A stretch of DNA of 34,805 bases from Maribacter sp. (GCA_018679695.1 JAHHKH010000390.1:1-34805); one strand, 5' to 3'; positions 8,571-17,425 are shown, numbered from the stretch's first letter. Numbers and translations: made by a program. Notes: generated by a model from the sequence alone, not told the origin.

Positions 8571-8742
8571 ATCTAACATCTTTCGGTTAAATCATGTTCA
8601 CCATTAAGTGGGTACACTGTACCTAAATTTAAATTTGGAACAATAATCATCGACCCATATCTAATCTTTTGTGTTGGACATAGAAGAAAACTATTGTTCG
8701 AATTTAGTTAATGCTTTGTGAACAAATGGTTTATACCCCTGT

Positions 8743-8782
8743 AATCCGTAATAATGGTAGGTAAATCCGTAATTGTGGTAAG
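8743..8782 (+). promoter_or_regulatory. Tandem 21-bp repeat, probable AraC operator B
   Basis: The core aatccgtaat occurs at 8743-8752 and 8764-8773, period 21 bp. It matches operator A (1623-1662) at 35 of 40 positions while surrounding sequence does not align, so the block looks selected. Confidence 0.72.
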
Positions 8783-8803
8783 CCTATCCTATGAATTATA
8801 CCA

Positions 8804-8811
8804 TAGCTTTG
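8804..8811 (+). promoter_or_regulatory. -7 element TAGCTTTG of operon B
   Basis: This fits TAnnTTTG and starts 41 bp after the second operator repeat, exactly as in operon A. No TTTG is found at -33, which suggests activator dependence. The first gene starts 41 bases downstream. Confidence 0.6.
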
Positions 8812-8852
8812 GAAAAGGTAATTTATAATCTAAATCAATTAAATAAAACAAA

Positions 8853-9698
8853 ATGAGAGCATTATTGATAGGCTTGTTTATAGGTATGCTAAGCATATCT
8901 TCCTTTGCGCAAGAAGGTATTTTTCCCATGGGGGCAAAAGCGAAAAACGTACACCATACCGGTGATATTTGGCTTACGCATGTTGTAGATGCTGATGAAA
9001 CTTTTGAACATAGCGTAGCCCAAGCGGTTTCAGCACCTGGAGCATTTCTTAACTGGCATTTACATCCAGACGGCCAACAATTGTTGATCACTAACGGCGT
9101 TGGTTTTTATCAAGAAAAAGGAAAGGATGTACAAGTGATGCGCGCTGGTGATGTAATCAAATGCCTTCCCAACGTAGAACATTGGCATGGTGCCACTCCT
9201 AAAAGTGCAGTAACCTATTTGGCGATAGGTGGTAGCACACCTACCAAATGGACAGACGAACTTAGTGTTGAGGATTATAACAAAATACCGCTTCCTGAAA
9301 TTAACAATTCAAGTCTTGAAAATGAGATCAAGGAACTTTCCAAAGCCAAATGGAAATGGATGGCCGATAAGGATGTGGACAAGTTGGCCAATTTGTTTCA
9401 TGACAAATCAAGGTTTGTACACATGAGCGGCTCCTGGAAAAAGGACAGGGAACTGGAAATCATCGAGACGGGAAGCATTTGGTATAAAAATGCCGATATA
9501 CACGATGTGGTCGTGGAAACTTTTGATGATAATACCGTGGTACTTTGGAATAGAATAACACTTACGGCCCATGTCCGGGGAAATGATGTAACTACTGAAT
9601 TTACGGTCACCGAATTCTATAAAAAAGAAGGCAACGATTGGAAATTATTGGACCTCACCTTTAGCAGCGTTCGTGATACCCATGAAATTGCGCATTAA
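8853..9698 (+). CDS. Exported cupin-NTF2-like fusion protein
   Basis: This 281-residue protein has a signal peptide (ending SSFAQ, residue 20). Residues about 30-145 are a cupin with ligands His69, His71 and Gln75 (NWHLHPDGQ) and His110/His112 (EHWHG), related to the lipoprotein at 6758. Residues about 155-275 are a SnoaL/NTF2-like (DUF4440) domain closely similar to the stand-alone protein encoded next (WMADKD, LFHDK, FVHM motifs). It looks like a gene fusion of two enzymes or binding modules used in one pathway. NTF2-like domains often serve as small-molecule isomerases or lyases; no specific activity can be claimed. It is the first gene of operon B. Confidence 0.9.
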   Translation: MRALLIGLFIGMLSISSFAQEGIFPMGAKAKNVHHTGDIWLTHVVDADETFEHSVAQAVSAPGAFLNWHLHPDGQQLLITNGVGFYQEKGKDVQVMRAGDVIKCLPNVEHWHGATPKSAVTYLAIGGSTPTKWTDELSVEDYNKIPLPEINNSSLENEIKELSKAKWKWMADKDVDKLANLFHDKSRFVHMSGSWKKDRELEIIETGSIWYKNADIHDVVVETFDDNTVVLWNRITLTAHVRGNDVTTEFTVTEFYKKEGNDWKLLDLTFSSVRDTHEIAH

Positions 9699-9724
9699 TA
9701 CATTAGAACAAATAATTTATAAAA

Positions 9725-10171
9725 ATGAACAAAAAAATAATACTAAGTCTATTAGTTATGCTCATCACAGGACAAGTCGCCCTTGCCCAATCGACTGATT
9801 TAGAAAAGGAAATCAGGGAGCTGTCCACCCAAAAATGGCAATGGATGGCCGATAAGGATGCGGACAAATTAGCCGACCTTTTTCATGACAAGGCCAAATT
9901 TGTCCACATGGGTGGTACGTGGGGTAAAGACCGAGAGGTCGATATTATTAGAAGCGGGGGCATCCATTACAAGAAAGCCGATGTACACGAAGTAATGGTG
10001 GAAGTGTTGAATGAAAACACCGTCATCCTTTGGAACCAAATTACACTGTTGGCAGTAGTCGGCAGCAATGAAGTGACTAACCCTTTTATGGTAACAGAGG
10101 TCTATGTAAAAGAAAATAACAATTGGAAATTGGCTGATTTGACCTTTAGCAAAACAATGACAAGGGAATAA
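9725..10171 (+). CDS. Exported NTF2-like (DUF4440) protein
   Basis: This 148-residue protein has a signal peptide ending near ALAQ (residue 22), followed by one NTF2-like cone-shaped domain. It aligns over its whole mature length with residues 155-275 of the preceding fusion protein (shared KWxWMADKD, LFHDK, VTE and WKL segments), so the two arose by duplication. The gap between the genes is 26 bases. The function is unknown; it may form mixed dimers with the NTF2 half of the fusion, since such domains usually dimerise. Confidence 0.88.
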   Translation: MNKKIILSLLVMLITGQVALAQSTDLEKEIRELSTQKWQWMADKDADKLADLFHDKAKFVHMGGTWGKDREVDIIRSGGIHYKKADVHEVMVEVLNENTVILWNQITLLAVVGSNEVTNPFMVTEVYVKENNNWKLADLTFSKTMTRE

Positions 10172-10201
10172 CTTGAACAACTCAACTTAATAAACACAAA
10201 A

Positions 10202-11821
10202 ATGAAAAAATACATTTTAGGATTGGTGGTACTCCTTGGAGTTACTATTTCGGCGCAAGAAAGTGCACCCAAAGTAAAGACCGAATTAGGGGTAATCCGA
10301 GGTGTCCATGAAGATGGTGTCGATAGCTTTAAAGGAATACCCTTCGCAGCTCCTCCAGTAGGCGAGTTGCGCTGGAGAGCCCCTCAACCATTATCCGCCT
10401 GGGAAGGTGAATTGGATGCTACGGAGTATGGCGCTAACTGCGCACAGTCCGGATGGGGCGGCGAACCCGGAACCATTAGTGAAGGCTCATCGGAAGATTG
10501 CCTGTACCTTAATGTGTGGAAACCCTCAAATGCGGATGCTGACGCTAAGTTGCCCGTTATGGTCTGGATACACGGTGGAGGGTTTGTTGGTGGTAGTGGT
10601 TCAGGGCCCGGTATTGCGGGCAATCAATTTGCCAAGCAGGGCATCATCCTTATTACGATTAATTACCGCTTGGGTCGTTTGGGCCATTTTGCATTTCCGG
10701 CTTTGAGCGCCGAATATCCTGATGAACCCAAGGGCAGCTATGCCTATATGGACCAGATTGCGGCACTCCAATGGGTACAAAAGAACATTGCCGCCTTTGG
10801 CGGAAATCCTGATAATGTGACCATCTTCGGGTTTTCTGCCGGAGGGGTTTCCGTACATTCTTTAATGACCATTCCAGATGCGAAAGGACTTTTCCATAAA
10901 GCCATTAGTGAATCTGGTGGAGGTCGTGACGGCGTACTTACCGGAAGGCCCATAAGGGAAGAAAATGCTAGTGTTTTTTACCCCATATCGGCAGAAACCA
11001 TTGGTATCAACTTTGCCAAAAAACATAGTATAGAAGGTACGGATGCCGAAGCATTGGCCAAGTTGCGGGCACTGCCTGTGGTAGAAATTGTGGATAGCGG
11101 TCAAGAAAATGATGGCGAAGGTGGTCCGCGTATCTATTCCGGACCGATTTTGGACGGCGAATTGGTAACGGAAACTGCCGAAAGTGCCTATAATGCCGGT
11201 AGACAAATGCAAATACCATTGATGATCGGTTCTAACAGCGCCGAAATCGGAGGTAGTTTTGTCAACAACAGTAAAACAAAAGAAGAACTATTTTCACTTT
11301 TTGGCGAGTTTAAGGAGGAAGCACAAGCTGCCTATGATCCTGATGGAAGCAAAGCATTCGAAGAGGTGATTACCAAGTTCAATACCGATTGGGTGTGGGG
11401 AGAACCAGGACGTTTTGCCGCAAGAGCTTTCGCGGAACAAGGTGAACCCACGTTTATTTACCATTTTGGTTTTGTACCCGAACCTATGAAGGAAAGAATG
11501 AAATATGGTGCCGGCCATGGTTCCGAAGTAGGCTATGTGTTTAATAATCTTGATGCACGTTGGGGAAATCCCGAGACAACTCCGGAAGATAAAAAAGTGG
11601 CGGAAATCATGAATGGGTACTGGGTAAATTTCGCCAAGACCGGAAACCCGAATGGAGATGGATTACCCAACTGGCCAGTCTATACTAAAAATGAAGGTGA
11701 AATCATGGATATACAGTTAGATGGTGAAGCAGTTGGAAAACCAGACCCAAGAAAAGCGAGATTGGATGTCATTGAAAAAGGGGTTAAACTCAGAAATAAA
11801 CTACAATCACGGGGAATATAA
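10202..11821 (+). CDS. Exported type-B carboxylesterase
   Basis: This 539-residue protein has a signal peptide ending ISAQ. It has the family hallmarks: oxyanion hole HGGGF (124-128), EDCLYLNVW, nucleophile GFSAGG with Ser212, acid Glu348 (SNSAEIGG) and His439 (GAGHGSEV). All three catalytic residues are present and the length is normal for the family. It would hydrolyse carboxylic esters in the periplasm or outside the cell. It lies 30 bases after the NTF2 gene and 16 bases before the next hydrolase. Aromatic or terpenoid esters are plausible substrates given the neighbours, but this is inference. Confidence 0.95.
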   Translation: MKKYILGLVVLLGVTISAQESAPKVKTELGVIRGVHEDGVDSFKGIPFAAPPVGELRWRAPQPLSAWEGELDATEYGANCAQSGWGGEPGTISEGSSEDCLYLNVWKPSNADADAKLPVMVWIHGGGFVGGSGSGPGIAGNQFAKQGIILITINYRLGRLGHFAFPALSAEYPDEPKGSYAYMDQIAALQWVQKNIAAFGGNPDNVTIFGFSAGGVSVHSLMTIPDAKGLFHKAISESGGGRDGVLTGRPIREENASVFYPISAETIGINFAKKHSIEGTDAEALAKLRALPVVEIVDSGQENDGEGGPRIYSGPILDGELVTETAESAYNAGRQMQIPLMIGSNSAEIGGSFVNNSKTKEELFSLFGEFKEEAQAAYDPDGSKAFEEVITKFNTDWVWGEPGRFAARAFAEQGEPTFIYHFGFVPEPMKERMKYGAGHGSEVGYVFNNLDARWGNPETTPEDKKVAEIMNGYWVNFAKTGNPNGDGLPNWPVYTKNEGEIMDIQLDGEAVGKPDPRKARLDVIEKGVKLRNKLQSRGI

Positions 11822-11837
11822 ACCAGTTGTGCATTCG

Positions 11838-12743
11838 ATGAATAAAATCAACAACATAGTTACAACAGCGGTATTGTTTTTAACCTTTATAGGTCAAGGT
11901 TTTTCACAAACAAATCCGGTAATTGAGGTATTTCCTAAGGGCACCGTTTTGCATGGCAATGTCAACTATGCCAACGACACGCTGCAAAAACATTTGTTGG
12001 ATATCTATTTGCCCCAAAAAGTATCGGGTAAAATACCCTTGGTCGTTTTTGTGCATGGCGGGGGATGGTTGGTCAACGACAAATACGCCGATATTGGGTA
12101 TATGAGAAAAACGGTTGCTGAAATCGTTTCCAAAGGTTTTGCCTTGGCCTCCATTGATTACCGTTTTGCGACCCAAGCTGTTTTTCCTGCCCAAATTCAA
12201 GACTGTAATCGTGCGGTTTCCTTTTTGGTCGATAATGCAGATACGTACGGTTTTGATAAAGACCGAATTGCCGTAATGGGATTTTCCGCAGGGGGTCATC
12301 TGGCTTCATTAATGGGACTTTCCAAGAACAATGACGTTACCGATTTCTTTGTGTCGAAAACCACTAAAGGGTTTGATTTTAAGGCCGTGGTGGATTTCTA
12401 CGGACCTGCCGAACTGATTTTATTCCCAGGGGCCAATGATGCTAAATCGCCTGAAGCTTTATTGATAGGTGCTCCTCCTCTTGATAGACCTGACTTGGCC
12501 AAGATTGCTAGTCCGGTAACCTATGTTGATGAAAACGACCCACCTTTTCTGATTGTTCATGGGGAAAAAGATGATTTGGTTTCATCAAGGCAGTCCCATC
12601 TGTTAAGTTCATGGTTGACGGTAAAAGGAGTTGAAAACGAATTAATCGTAGTTAAGGATGCACCTCATTTTGGAGAAATGTTCGATGTACAAGAGATACG
12701 AACAAAGGTTCTTGCCTTTTTGCAAAGACACCTACAGAACTAA
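11838..12743 (+). CDS. Exported alpha/beta hydrolase (BD-FAE / HSL-like)
   Basis: This 301-residue protein has a signal peptide ending FSQ (residue 24). Motifs are HGGGW (73-77), nucleophile GFSAGG with Ser150, acid Asp245 or Asp246 (HGEKDD) and His277 (APHFGE). This is the pattern of bifunctional feruloyl/acetyl-xylan esterase-like and hormone-sensitive-lipase-like enzymes. ATG 11838 is preferred to the longer frame from 11721 because it yields the signal peptide and lies just past the esterase stop. It is the second exported esterase in a row in operon B. Confidence 0.92.
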   Translation: MNKINNIVTTAVLFLTFIGQGFSQTNPVIEVFPKGTVLHGNVNYANDTLQKHLLDIYLPQKVSGKIPLVVFVHGGGWLVNDKYADIGYMRKTVAEIVSKGFALASIDYRFATQAVFPAQIQDCNRAVSFLVDNADTYGFDKDRIAVMGFSAGGHLASLMGLSKNNDVTDFFVSKTTKGFDFKAVVDFYGPAELILFPGANDAKSPEALLIGAPPLDRPDLAKIASPVTYVDENDPPFLIVHGEKDDLVSSRQSHLLSSWLTVKGVENELIVVKDAPHFGEMFDVQEIRTKVLAFLQRHLQN

Positions 12744-12768
12744 GTAGTATTAATTAAAATGAACGCAT

Positions 12769-13893
12769 ATGAAAGCGAAGGGAAATAATTTAAATAGAAG
12801 AAATTTTATATCGAAATCTGCCCTTTTTGGAGCAGGTATAGTGGCAAGTCCAATAGCTTTTGCCAATGAGAAAAATTTACCTGAAAAAATTGAGGACTCA
12901 AAATCGGCGTTCAAAACGGATAAACGTATGTTGGGTGCATTGGAAGTTTCGCCAATTGGGTTAGGTTGTATGAGTATGAAAAGTGGTAGCTACAATCCAC
13001 CAAGGGATGCCAAGGATATGATTCCCGTAATCCGTGGGGCTTTCGATTTGGGCGTTACCTTTTTTGATACCGCAGAGGTGTACGGCCCCTTTACGGACGA
13101 GGAATTGGTGGGTGAGGCCCTGCAACCCATAAGAGATCAAGCGGTCATTGCCAGTAAATTCGGGTTTGAGCTTTCAACCGGAAGTCGTGGGGGAAGAAAT
13201 AGCAAGCCGGAAAATATAAGAAGCGCAGTTGAAGGTATGTTGAAACGTCTTCGTACCGACCGAATCGATTTATTGTACCTACATCGTTTGGACCCAAACG
13301 TACCGATCGAGGACGTTGCCGGAACGGTCAAGGATTTGATCAAGGAAGGGAAAGCCTTGCATTTTGGACTTTCCGAAGTTTCACCAACGACCATACGCAA
13401 GGCCCATGATGAGCAGCCTGTTGCTGCACTTCAGAGCGAATATTCAATTATTCAGCGCGCCCTTGAAAATGAAGTAATAGATACCTGCGGAGAGTTGGGC
13501 ATAGGGTTCGTGCCATGGGGACCGGTCTGTCGCGGATTTTTAGGCGATAAGTTCAACGAGCATAGCCGTTTTTCAAGTGACTCCCGCTTATCTCAAGTAC
13601 CCTATTTTACACCGGAAGCTATTGAAGCACACATGGAAGTGCTCACGCTGGTGCGCGAATGGGGACGAAAAAAAGATGCCACTCCGGCCCAAATAGCTTT
13701 GGCCTGGGTCATGGCACAAAAACCCTTTATTGTTCCAATTCCAGGAACTACAAAACTGCATCATGTAAAGGAGAATCAGGGAGCACTGGATATTTCCTTC
13801 ACGGATGCGGAATTAAAGGAATTTAGAGCTGACTTGGAAAAAATCGAATTGGTCGGGGTCCGTGAACCGGAAACCGCTTTGATAGACCAGTAA
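12769..13893 (+). CDS. Tat-exported aldo/keto reductase
   Basis: This 374-residue protein has a twin-arginine signal (Arg10-Arg11 in NRRNFISKS, then a hydrophobic stretch to about residue 32). The reductase domain starts near residue 50 with tetrad Asp100, Tyr105, Lys130 (ASKFGFE) and His172 (LYLHRLDP), and the cofactor motif IPGTTK. It is a paralogue of the signal-less enzyme at 3940. Tat export implies the protein folds with its nicotinamide cofactor before crossing the membrane, as in periplasmic glucose-fructose oxidoreductase. How the cofactor would be recycled outside the cytoplasm is not evident. Confidence 0.93.
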   Translation: MKAKGNNLNRRNFISKSALFGAGIVASPIAFANEKNLPEKIEDSKSAFKTDKRMLGALEVSPIGLGCMSMKSGSYNPPRDAKDMIPVIRGAFDLGVTFFDTAEVYGPFTDEELVGEALQPIRDQAVIASKFGFELSTGSRGGRNSKPENIRSAVEGMLKRLRTDRIDLLYLHRLDPNVPIEDVAGTVKDLIKEGKALHFGLSEVSPTTIRKAHDEQPVAALQSEYSIIQRALENEVIDTCGELGIGFVPWGPVCRGFLGDKFNEHSRFSSDSRLSQVPYFTPEAIEAHMEVLTLVREWGRKKDATPAQIALAWVMAQKPFIVPIPGTTKLHHVKENQGALDISFTDAELKEFRADLEKIELVGVREPETALIDQ

Positions 13894-13919
13894 TAGGATA
13901 GACCTTGAAACCTGTTGCG

Positions 13920-14528
13920 ATGAAAAAATTAGTCATAGTACTATTACTGCTCTCATCCTATTTACAGGTGGGTTCTGGGCAAAAGCAAAATCAGGTTTCG
14001 GAGAGCATTCTGATCGTCTATGTCTCCCGCACCAACAACACAAAGGCCCTAGCGGAAGTCATACATGATGAAATGGGCGGCGATTTGGTGGCCCTGGAAT
14101 TGGAAGACCCCTATCCCGAGAACTACTATGCCATCGTAAAGCAAGTGGCCGAAGAAAATGAAACCGGGTTTTTGCCTCCACTAAAGACCCAAGTAGCTAT
14201 GGATAAATACGATACCATTTTCCTGGGCTTCCCGACCTGGGGCATGCAACTGCCCCCGCCAATGAAAAGTTTTTTGTCAGCCCATGATTTGAGCGGCAAG
14301 ATTGTCATCCCTTTTAATACGAACGGGGGTTATGGCATTGGCAGCAGCTTTAGGACGGTCAAAGAACTTTGTCCCGATAGCGAAGTTCTCGACGGATTTT
14401 CCATTAAAGGCGGTAGTGAAAGGGACGGGATTTATTTGGCGATAAGGGGGAAACGCCACGATGAAGCTCAAGAAGAGGTTAGGTCGTGGCTGGAAGAACT
14501 GAACATAACCAGTACATCGAAACAATAA
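13920..14528 (+). CDS. Exported flavodoxin
   Basis: This 202-residue protein has an N-terminal hydrophobic signal (MKKLVIVLLLLSS, ending near GSGQ, residue 20), then a flavodoxin fold of the Flavodoxin_4 type. The FMN phosphate loop is SRTNNTKALA (around residues 38-47), the flavin-side loop is FPTWGMQLPPP, and NTNGGYGIG follows. ATG 13920 is chosen over an upstream TTG at 13905. Flavodoxins carry one or two electrons at low potential and are normally cytoplasmic, so a signal peptide is odd. It closes operon B, ahead of the molybdo-enzyme genes. Confidence 0.9.
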   Translation: MKKLVIVLLLLSSYLQVGSGQKQNQVSESILIVYVSRTNNTKALAEVIHDEMGGDLVALELEDPYPENYYAIVKQVAEENETGFLPPLKTQVAMDKYDTIFLGFPTWGMQLPPPMKSFLSAHDLSGKIVIPFNTNGGYGIGSSFRTVKELCPDSEVLDGFSIKGGSERDGIYLAIRGKRHDEAQEEVRSWLEELNITSTSKQ

Positions 14529-14540
14529 ACCAGGTTTCAG

Positions 14541-14608
14541 ATTCATCGCAGCATTTTCTAGGTTCATCGCATATTCCTTTTTTAAACGGCTTTTTTAATT
14601 TAAATTTA
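14541..14608 (+). promoter_or_regulatory. LytTR-type repeats and -7 box before the molybdo-enzyme operon
   Basis: The half-site TTCATCGC is repeated with period 21 bp (attcatcgc at 14541-14549, gttcatcgc at 14562-14570). The second copy with its flank, TAGGTTCAT, fits 8 of 9 positions of the LytTR consensus [TA][AC][CA]GTTN[AG][TG]. A TAAATTTA box, one mismatch from TAnnTTTG, lies 30 bases further at 14601-14608. The same pattern is found before the secreted-protein gene (22416-22466), where the gap is 29 bases. Confidence 0.65.
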
Positions 14609-14648
14609 TGTAGTTGGCATCCTTCATTTCAAAAAAAAAATTAAGATT

Positions 14649-15116
14649 ATGGCACTATTCAATCTAAACATCAACGGAAAAACGCAGGAAATAGACGTAG
14701 ACCCTAACACGCCCATGCTTTGGGTACTACGCGATCATCTAAAACTGGTCGGCACCAAATACGGCTGTGGTATCGCCCAATGTGGGGCCTGTACGGTACA
14801 CTTAGGCAATAATGCGGTGCGTTCTTGCCAGCTACCGGTTTCTTCGATCGGGGAAGAAAAAGTTACGACCATCGAAGGTTTGTCGGAAAACGGCGATCAT
14901 CCCGTGCAAAAGGCTTGGCTCGAGGTCGATGTACCGCAATGTGGCTATTGCCAAGCGGGCCAGATTATGACCGCGGCGGCACTTTTGGAAAAGAATCCAA
15001 ATCCATCGGATTCTGAAATAGAAACGGCCATGAACGGCAATATCTGCCGATGCGGAACCTACATACGCATTAAAAAAGCCGTTAAGATGGCCGCAGGTGC
15101 AGCGGCGAACTCCTAA
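14649..15116 (+). CDS. [2Fe-2S] small subunit of molybdenum hydroxylase (IorA-like)
   Basis: This 155-residue protein carries both iron-sulfur clusters of the xanthine-oxidase family: a plant-ferredoxin type site with Cys40, Cys45, Cys48 and Cys60, and the all-helical site with Cys98, Cys101, Cys133 and Cys135 (QCGYCQ, NICRCGTY). It passes electrons from the molybdenum centre. It has no signal of its own, so export would be as a complex with a Tat-bearing large subunit, as known for such enzymes. One small subunit serves two large-subunit genes downstream. No FAD subunit or XdhC-type maturation gene is visible. Confidence 0.94.
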   Translation: MALFNLNINGKTQEIDVDPNTPMLWVLRDHLKLVGTKYGCGIAQCGACTVHLGNNAVRSCQLPVSSIGEEKVTTIEGLSENGDHPVQKAWLEVDVPQCGYCQAGQIMTAAALLEKNPNPSDSEIETAMNGNICRCGTYIRIKKAVKMAAGAAANS

Positions 15117-15166
15117 TGATTGAAAACCCAAGAAGTCTAAAGAAATCATCCTAAAAAAATACGACG

Positions 15167-17425
15167 ATGACACTCATAAAAACTAAAATCGGGCGGCGCG
15201 CCTTTATCAAAAATACCAGTCTTGCCAGTGGTGGACTTGTTCTCGGATTCAGTTTTTTGAATTCCTGTAAGCCTGAACAAGCAAAAGAGATGGCCGTCAG
15301 GGAAATGCCCAAGGAATGGTTCGAGATGAATTCATACCTAAAAATCGGTGACAACGGTCTTGTAACTATTTACACGCCCAATCCAGAATTCGGTCAAAAT
15401 ATCAGGACATCTATGCCCATGTTGGTGGCAGAAGAATTGGATGTGGATTGGAATAACGTTTTGGTAGAACAGGCACCTTACCATGAAGAAAAGTATGGCT
15501 TTCAATTTACGGGGGGCAGTAGAGGAATAAGTGCCAGATGGCAACCCCTTCGTATGGCAGGGGCGACTGCCAAGCACATGCTAAAAGAGGCGGCTGCGCA
15601 AACATGGCAGGTGCCCGTTGCAGAAATTACCGCCGAGGCCGGGGTATTGCGACATGCGGCTACCAAAAAATCGGCCGGTTACGGCGAAATGGCCTCGGTG
15701 GCGGCTACACTTGACGTGCCCGAAGAAGTACCATTAAAAGAAGTAAAAGATTTTAAACTTATCAATAACTCGCAAAAAAATGTAGATGCGAAAAGCATTG
15801 TAACCGGAGTGCCGCTTTTTGGAATGGATATCCAAAAGAAAGGTATGCTGATCGCCATGATCGAACATCCCCCCGCTTTTGGCATGACCCTGAAATCGGT
15901 CGATGGCGCAGCGGCCAAGGCCATGCCCGGAATCAAGGATGTAGTGACAATTAAGAGTTTCAAGGACGGATATGAAAAAGGCGGGTTCGACACGAACGCC
16001 TTTCCTGAGTTGGTCGCGATAGTCGGCAACTCTACCTGGGAAGTGATGCAGGCAAAGAAAAAACTAAAAGTGGAATGGCAGCCCATTTCGGCATATACGG
16101 AAACGATCGCAGGGTTCCGGGGAAAAGAAACTAGAAATGTGCCTGCAGGTTTGGAATCCACAACCGCCCATAAATCAAAAATGGAAGCTTTGGCAGCCAA
16201 GCCGGGAAAGATGGTCCGGAAAGATGGGAACCCTGATGCGGCCTTCAAAAAGGCAGCAAAAATCTTGGAAAGAAGCTATTCCGCCCCTTTTCTTGCCCAC
16301 AATAACATGGAGCCTTTAAATGCTTTTGCCCATGTAGAAGGCGATAAGGTAAAAATTGCGGCGCCAATACAGATTCCGTCCTTGATCGTTCCTACGCTTG
16401 CAAGCAGTCTGGGAATACCGAAGGAAAATATTGAAATGGACCTCCCAAGAATGGGCGGCGGTTTTGGTCGTAAGGCCTATGCCCACTTTGTGGTGGAAGC
16501 GGCCCTGATCTCCCAAAAAGTAAACGCACCGATAAAGTTGGTGTACAGCCGGGAAGACGATATGACGAACGGCATTTATCGTCCGGCATATCAGGCCACC
16601 TATCGCGCCGCTTTTGATGAAAACAATAATTTAACGGCCTTACATGTGAAGGCTGGCGGTGTTCCCGAGAGTCCATTGTTCGCCAATCGTTTTCCGGCAG
16701 GGGCCATTGATAATTATATGGCAGAAGAGTGGGTTGTTGATTCTAACATTACCATAGGTGCTTTTCGCGCTCCGCGATCCAATTTTATGGCAGGTGCCGA
16801 ACAGGCGTTCTTGGATGAAGTGGCGGAAGCCATGGGCAAAGACCCTATCCAATTTCGATTGGACTTGTTAAAACGTGCCAAAGAGAATCCAGTTGGCGAA
16901 GAGAACGATTATGATGCCGAGCGATATGCAGGAGTTTTGGAGTTGGTGCGTGAAAAGTCGGCCTGGAAAGAAAATGATGCAACACGGCACCGAGGGGTTT
17001 CCGCCTATTTTTGTCATAACTCCTATGCGGCACATGTACTGGATTTAAAGATGGAAAATGATAAACCTGTAGTTGAAAAAGTATGTTGTGCCATTGATTG
17101 CGGGGTGGTAGTAAATCCTGATGCGGCAATAAACATGGCAGAAGGGGCCATAACCGATGGTGTAGGTAATGCCTTTTTTGGGGAATTGACCTTTGAGGAC
17201 GGAGTGCCTCAGAAAAATAATTTCCACCAATATCAAATGATCCGTATGAAAGAAGCGCCAAAGGAAATCGACGTGCATTTTGTGCAGAATGAAATCGACC
17301 CAACGGGTATGGGAGAACCTCCATTTCCACCCATATTTGGGGCAGTTGCGAATGCCTTGTACAAAGCAACAGGTCAACGGCATTATGAGCAGCCATTTGT
17401 TAAGGAAAAGAAGGTAGTGGGTTAA
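15167..17425 (+). CDS. Molybdopterin large subunit, IorB-like (copy 1)
   Basis: This 752-residue catalytic subunit is of the isoquinoline 1-oxidoreductase / aldehyde oxidoreductase type. The Tat signal holds Arg10-Arg11 (GRRAFIKNTS) and ends near LNSCKP, where Cys34 could be lipidated. Molybdopterin-binding features include GGGFGRKAY, FRAPRSNF, and the catalytic Glu717 in GMGEPPFPP. The family hydroxylates N-heteroaromatics or oxidises aldehydes, including aromatic ones, in the periplasm. It starts 50 bases after the iron-sulfur gene. The next gene is a close paralogue. Confidence 0.94.
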   Translation: MTLIKTKIGRRAFIKNTSLASGGLVLGFSFLNSCKPEQAKEMAVREMPKEWFEMNSYLKIGDNGLVTIYTPNPEFGQNIRTSMPMLVAEELDVDWNNVLVEQAPYHEEKYGFQFTGGSRGISARWQPLRMAGATAKHMLKEAAAQTWQVPVAEITAEAGVLRHAATKKSAGYGEMASVAATLDVPEEVPLKEVKDFKLINNSQKNVDAKSIVTGVPLFGMDIQKKGMLIAMIEHPPAFGMTLKSVDGAAAKAMPGIKDVVTIKSFKDGYEKGGFDTNAFPELVAIVGNSTWEVMQAKKKLKVEWQPISAYTETIAGFRGKETRNVPAGLESTTAHKSKMEALAAKPGKMVRKDGNPDAAFKKAAKILERSYSAPFLAHNNMEPLNAFAHVEGDKVKIAAPIQIPSLIVPTLASSLGIPKENIEMDLPRMGGGFGRKAYAHFVVEAALISQKVNAPIKLVYSREDDMTNGIYRPAYQATYRAAFDENNNLTALHVKAGGVPESPLFANRFPAGAIDNYMAEEWVVDSNITIGAFRAPRSNFMAGAEQAFLDEVAEAMGKDPIQFRLDLLKRAKENPVGEENDYDAERYAGVLELVREKSAWKENDATRHRGVSAYFCHNSYAAHVLDLKMENDKPVVEKVCCAIDCGVVVNPDAAINMAEGAITDGVGNAFFGELTFEDGVPQKNNFHQYQMIRMKEAPKEIDVHFVQNEIDPTGMGEPPFPPIFGAVANALYKATGQRHYEQPFVKEKKVVG

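Noticed and set aside
15679..16248. 189-residue minus-strand frame inside the first molybdo-subunit gene
   Set aside because: It is a mirror frame of a well-conserved coding region and is not supported by any motif.
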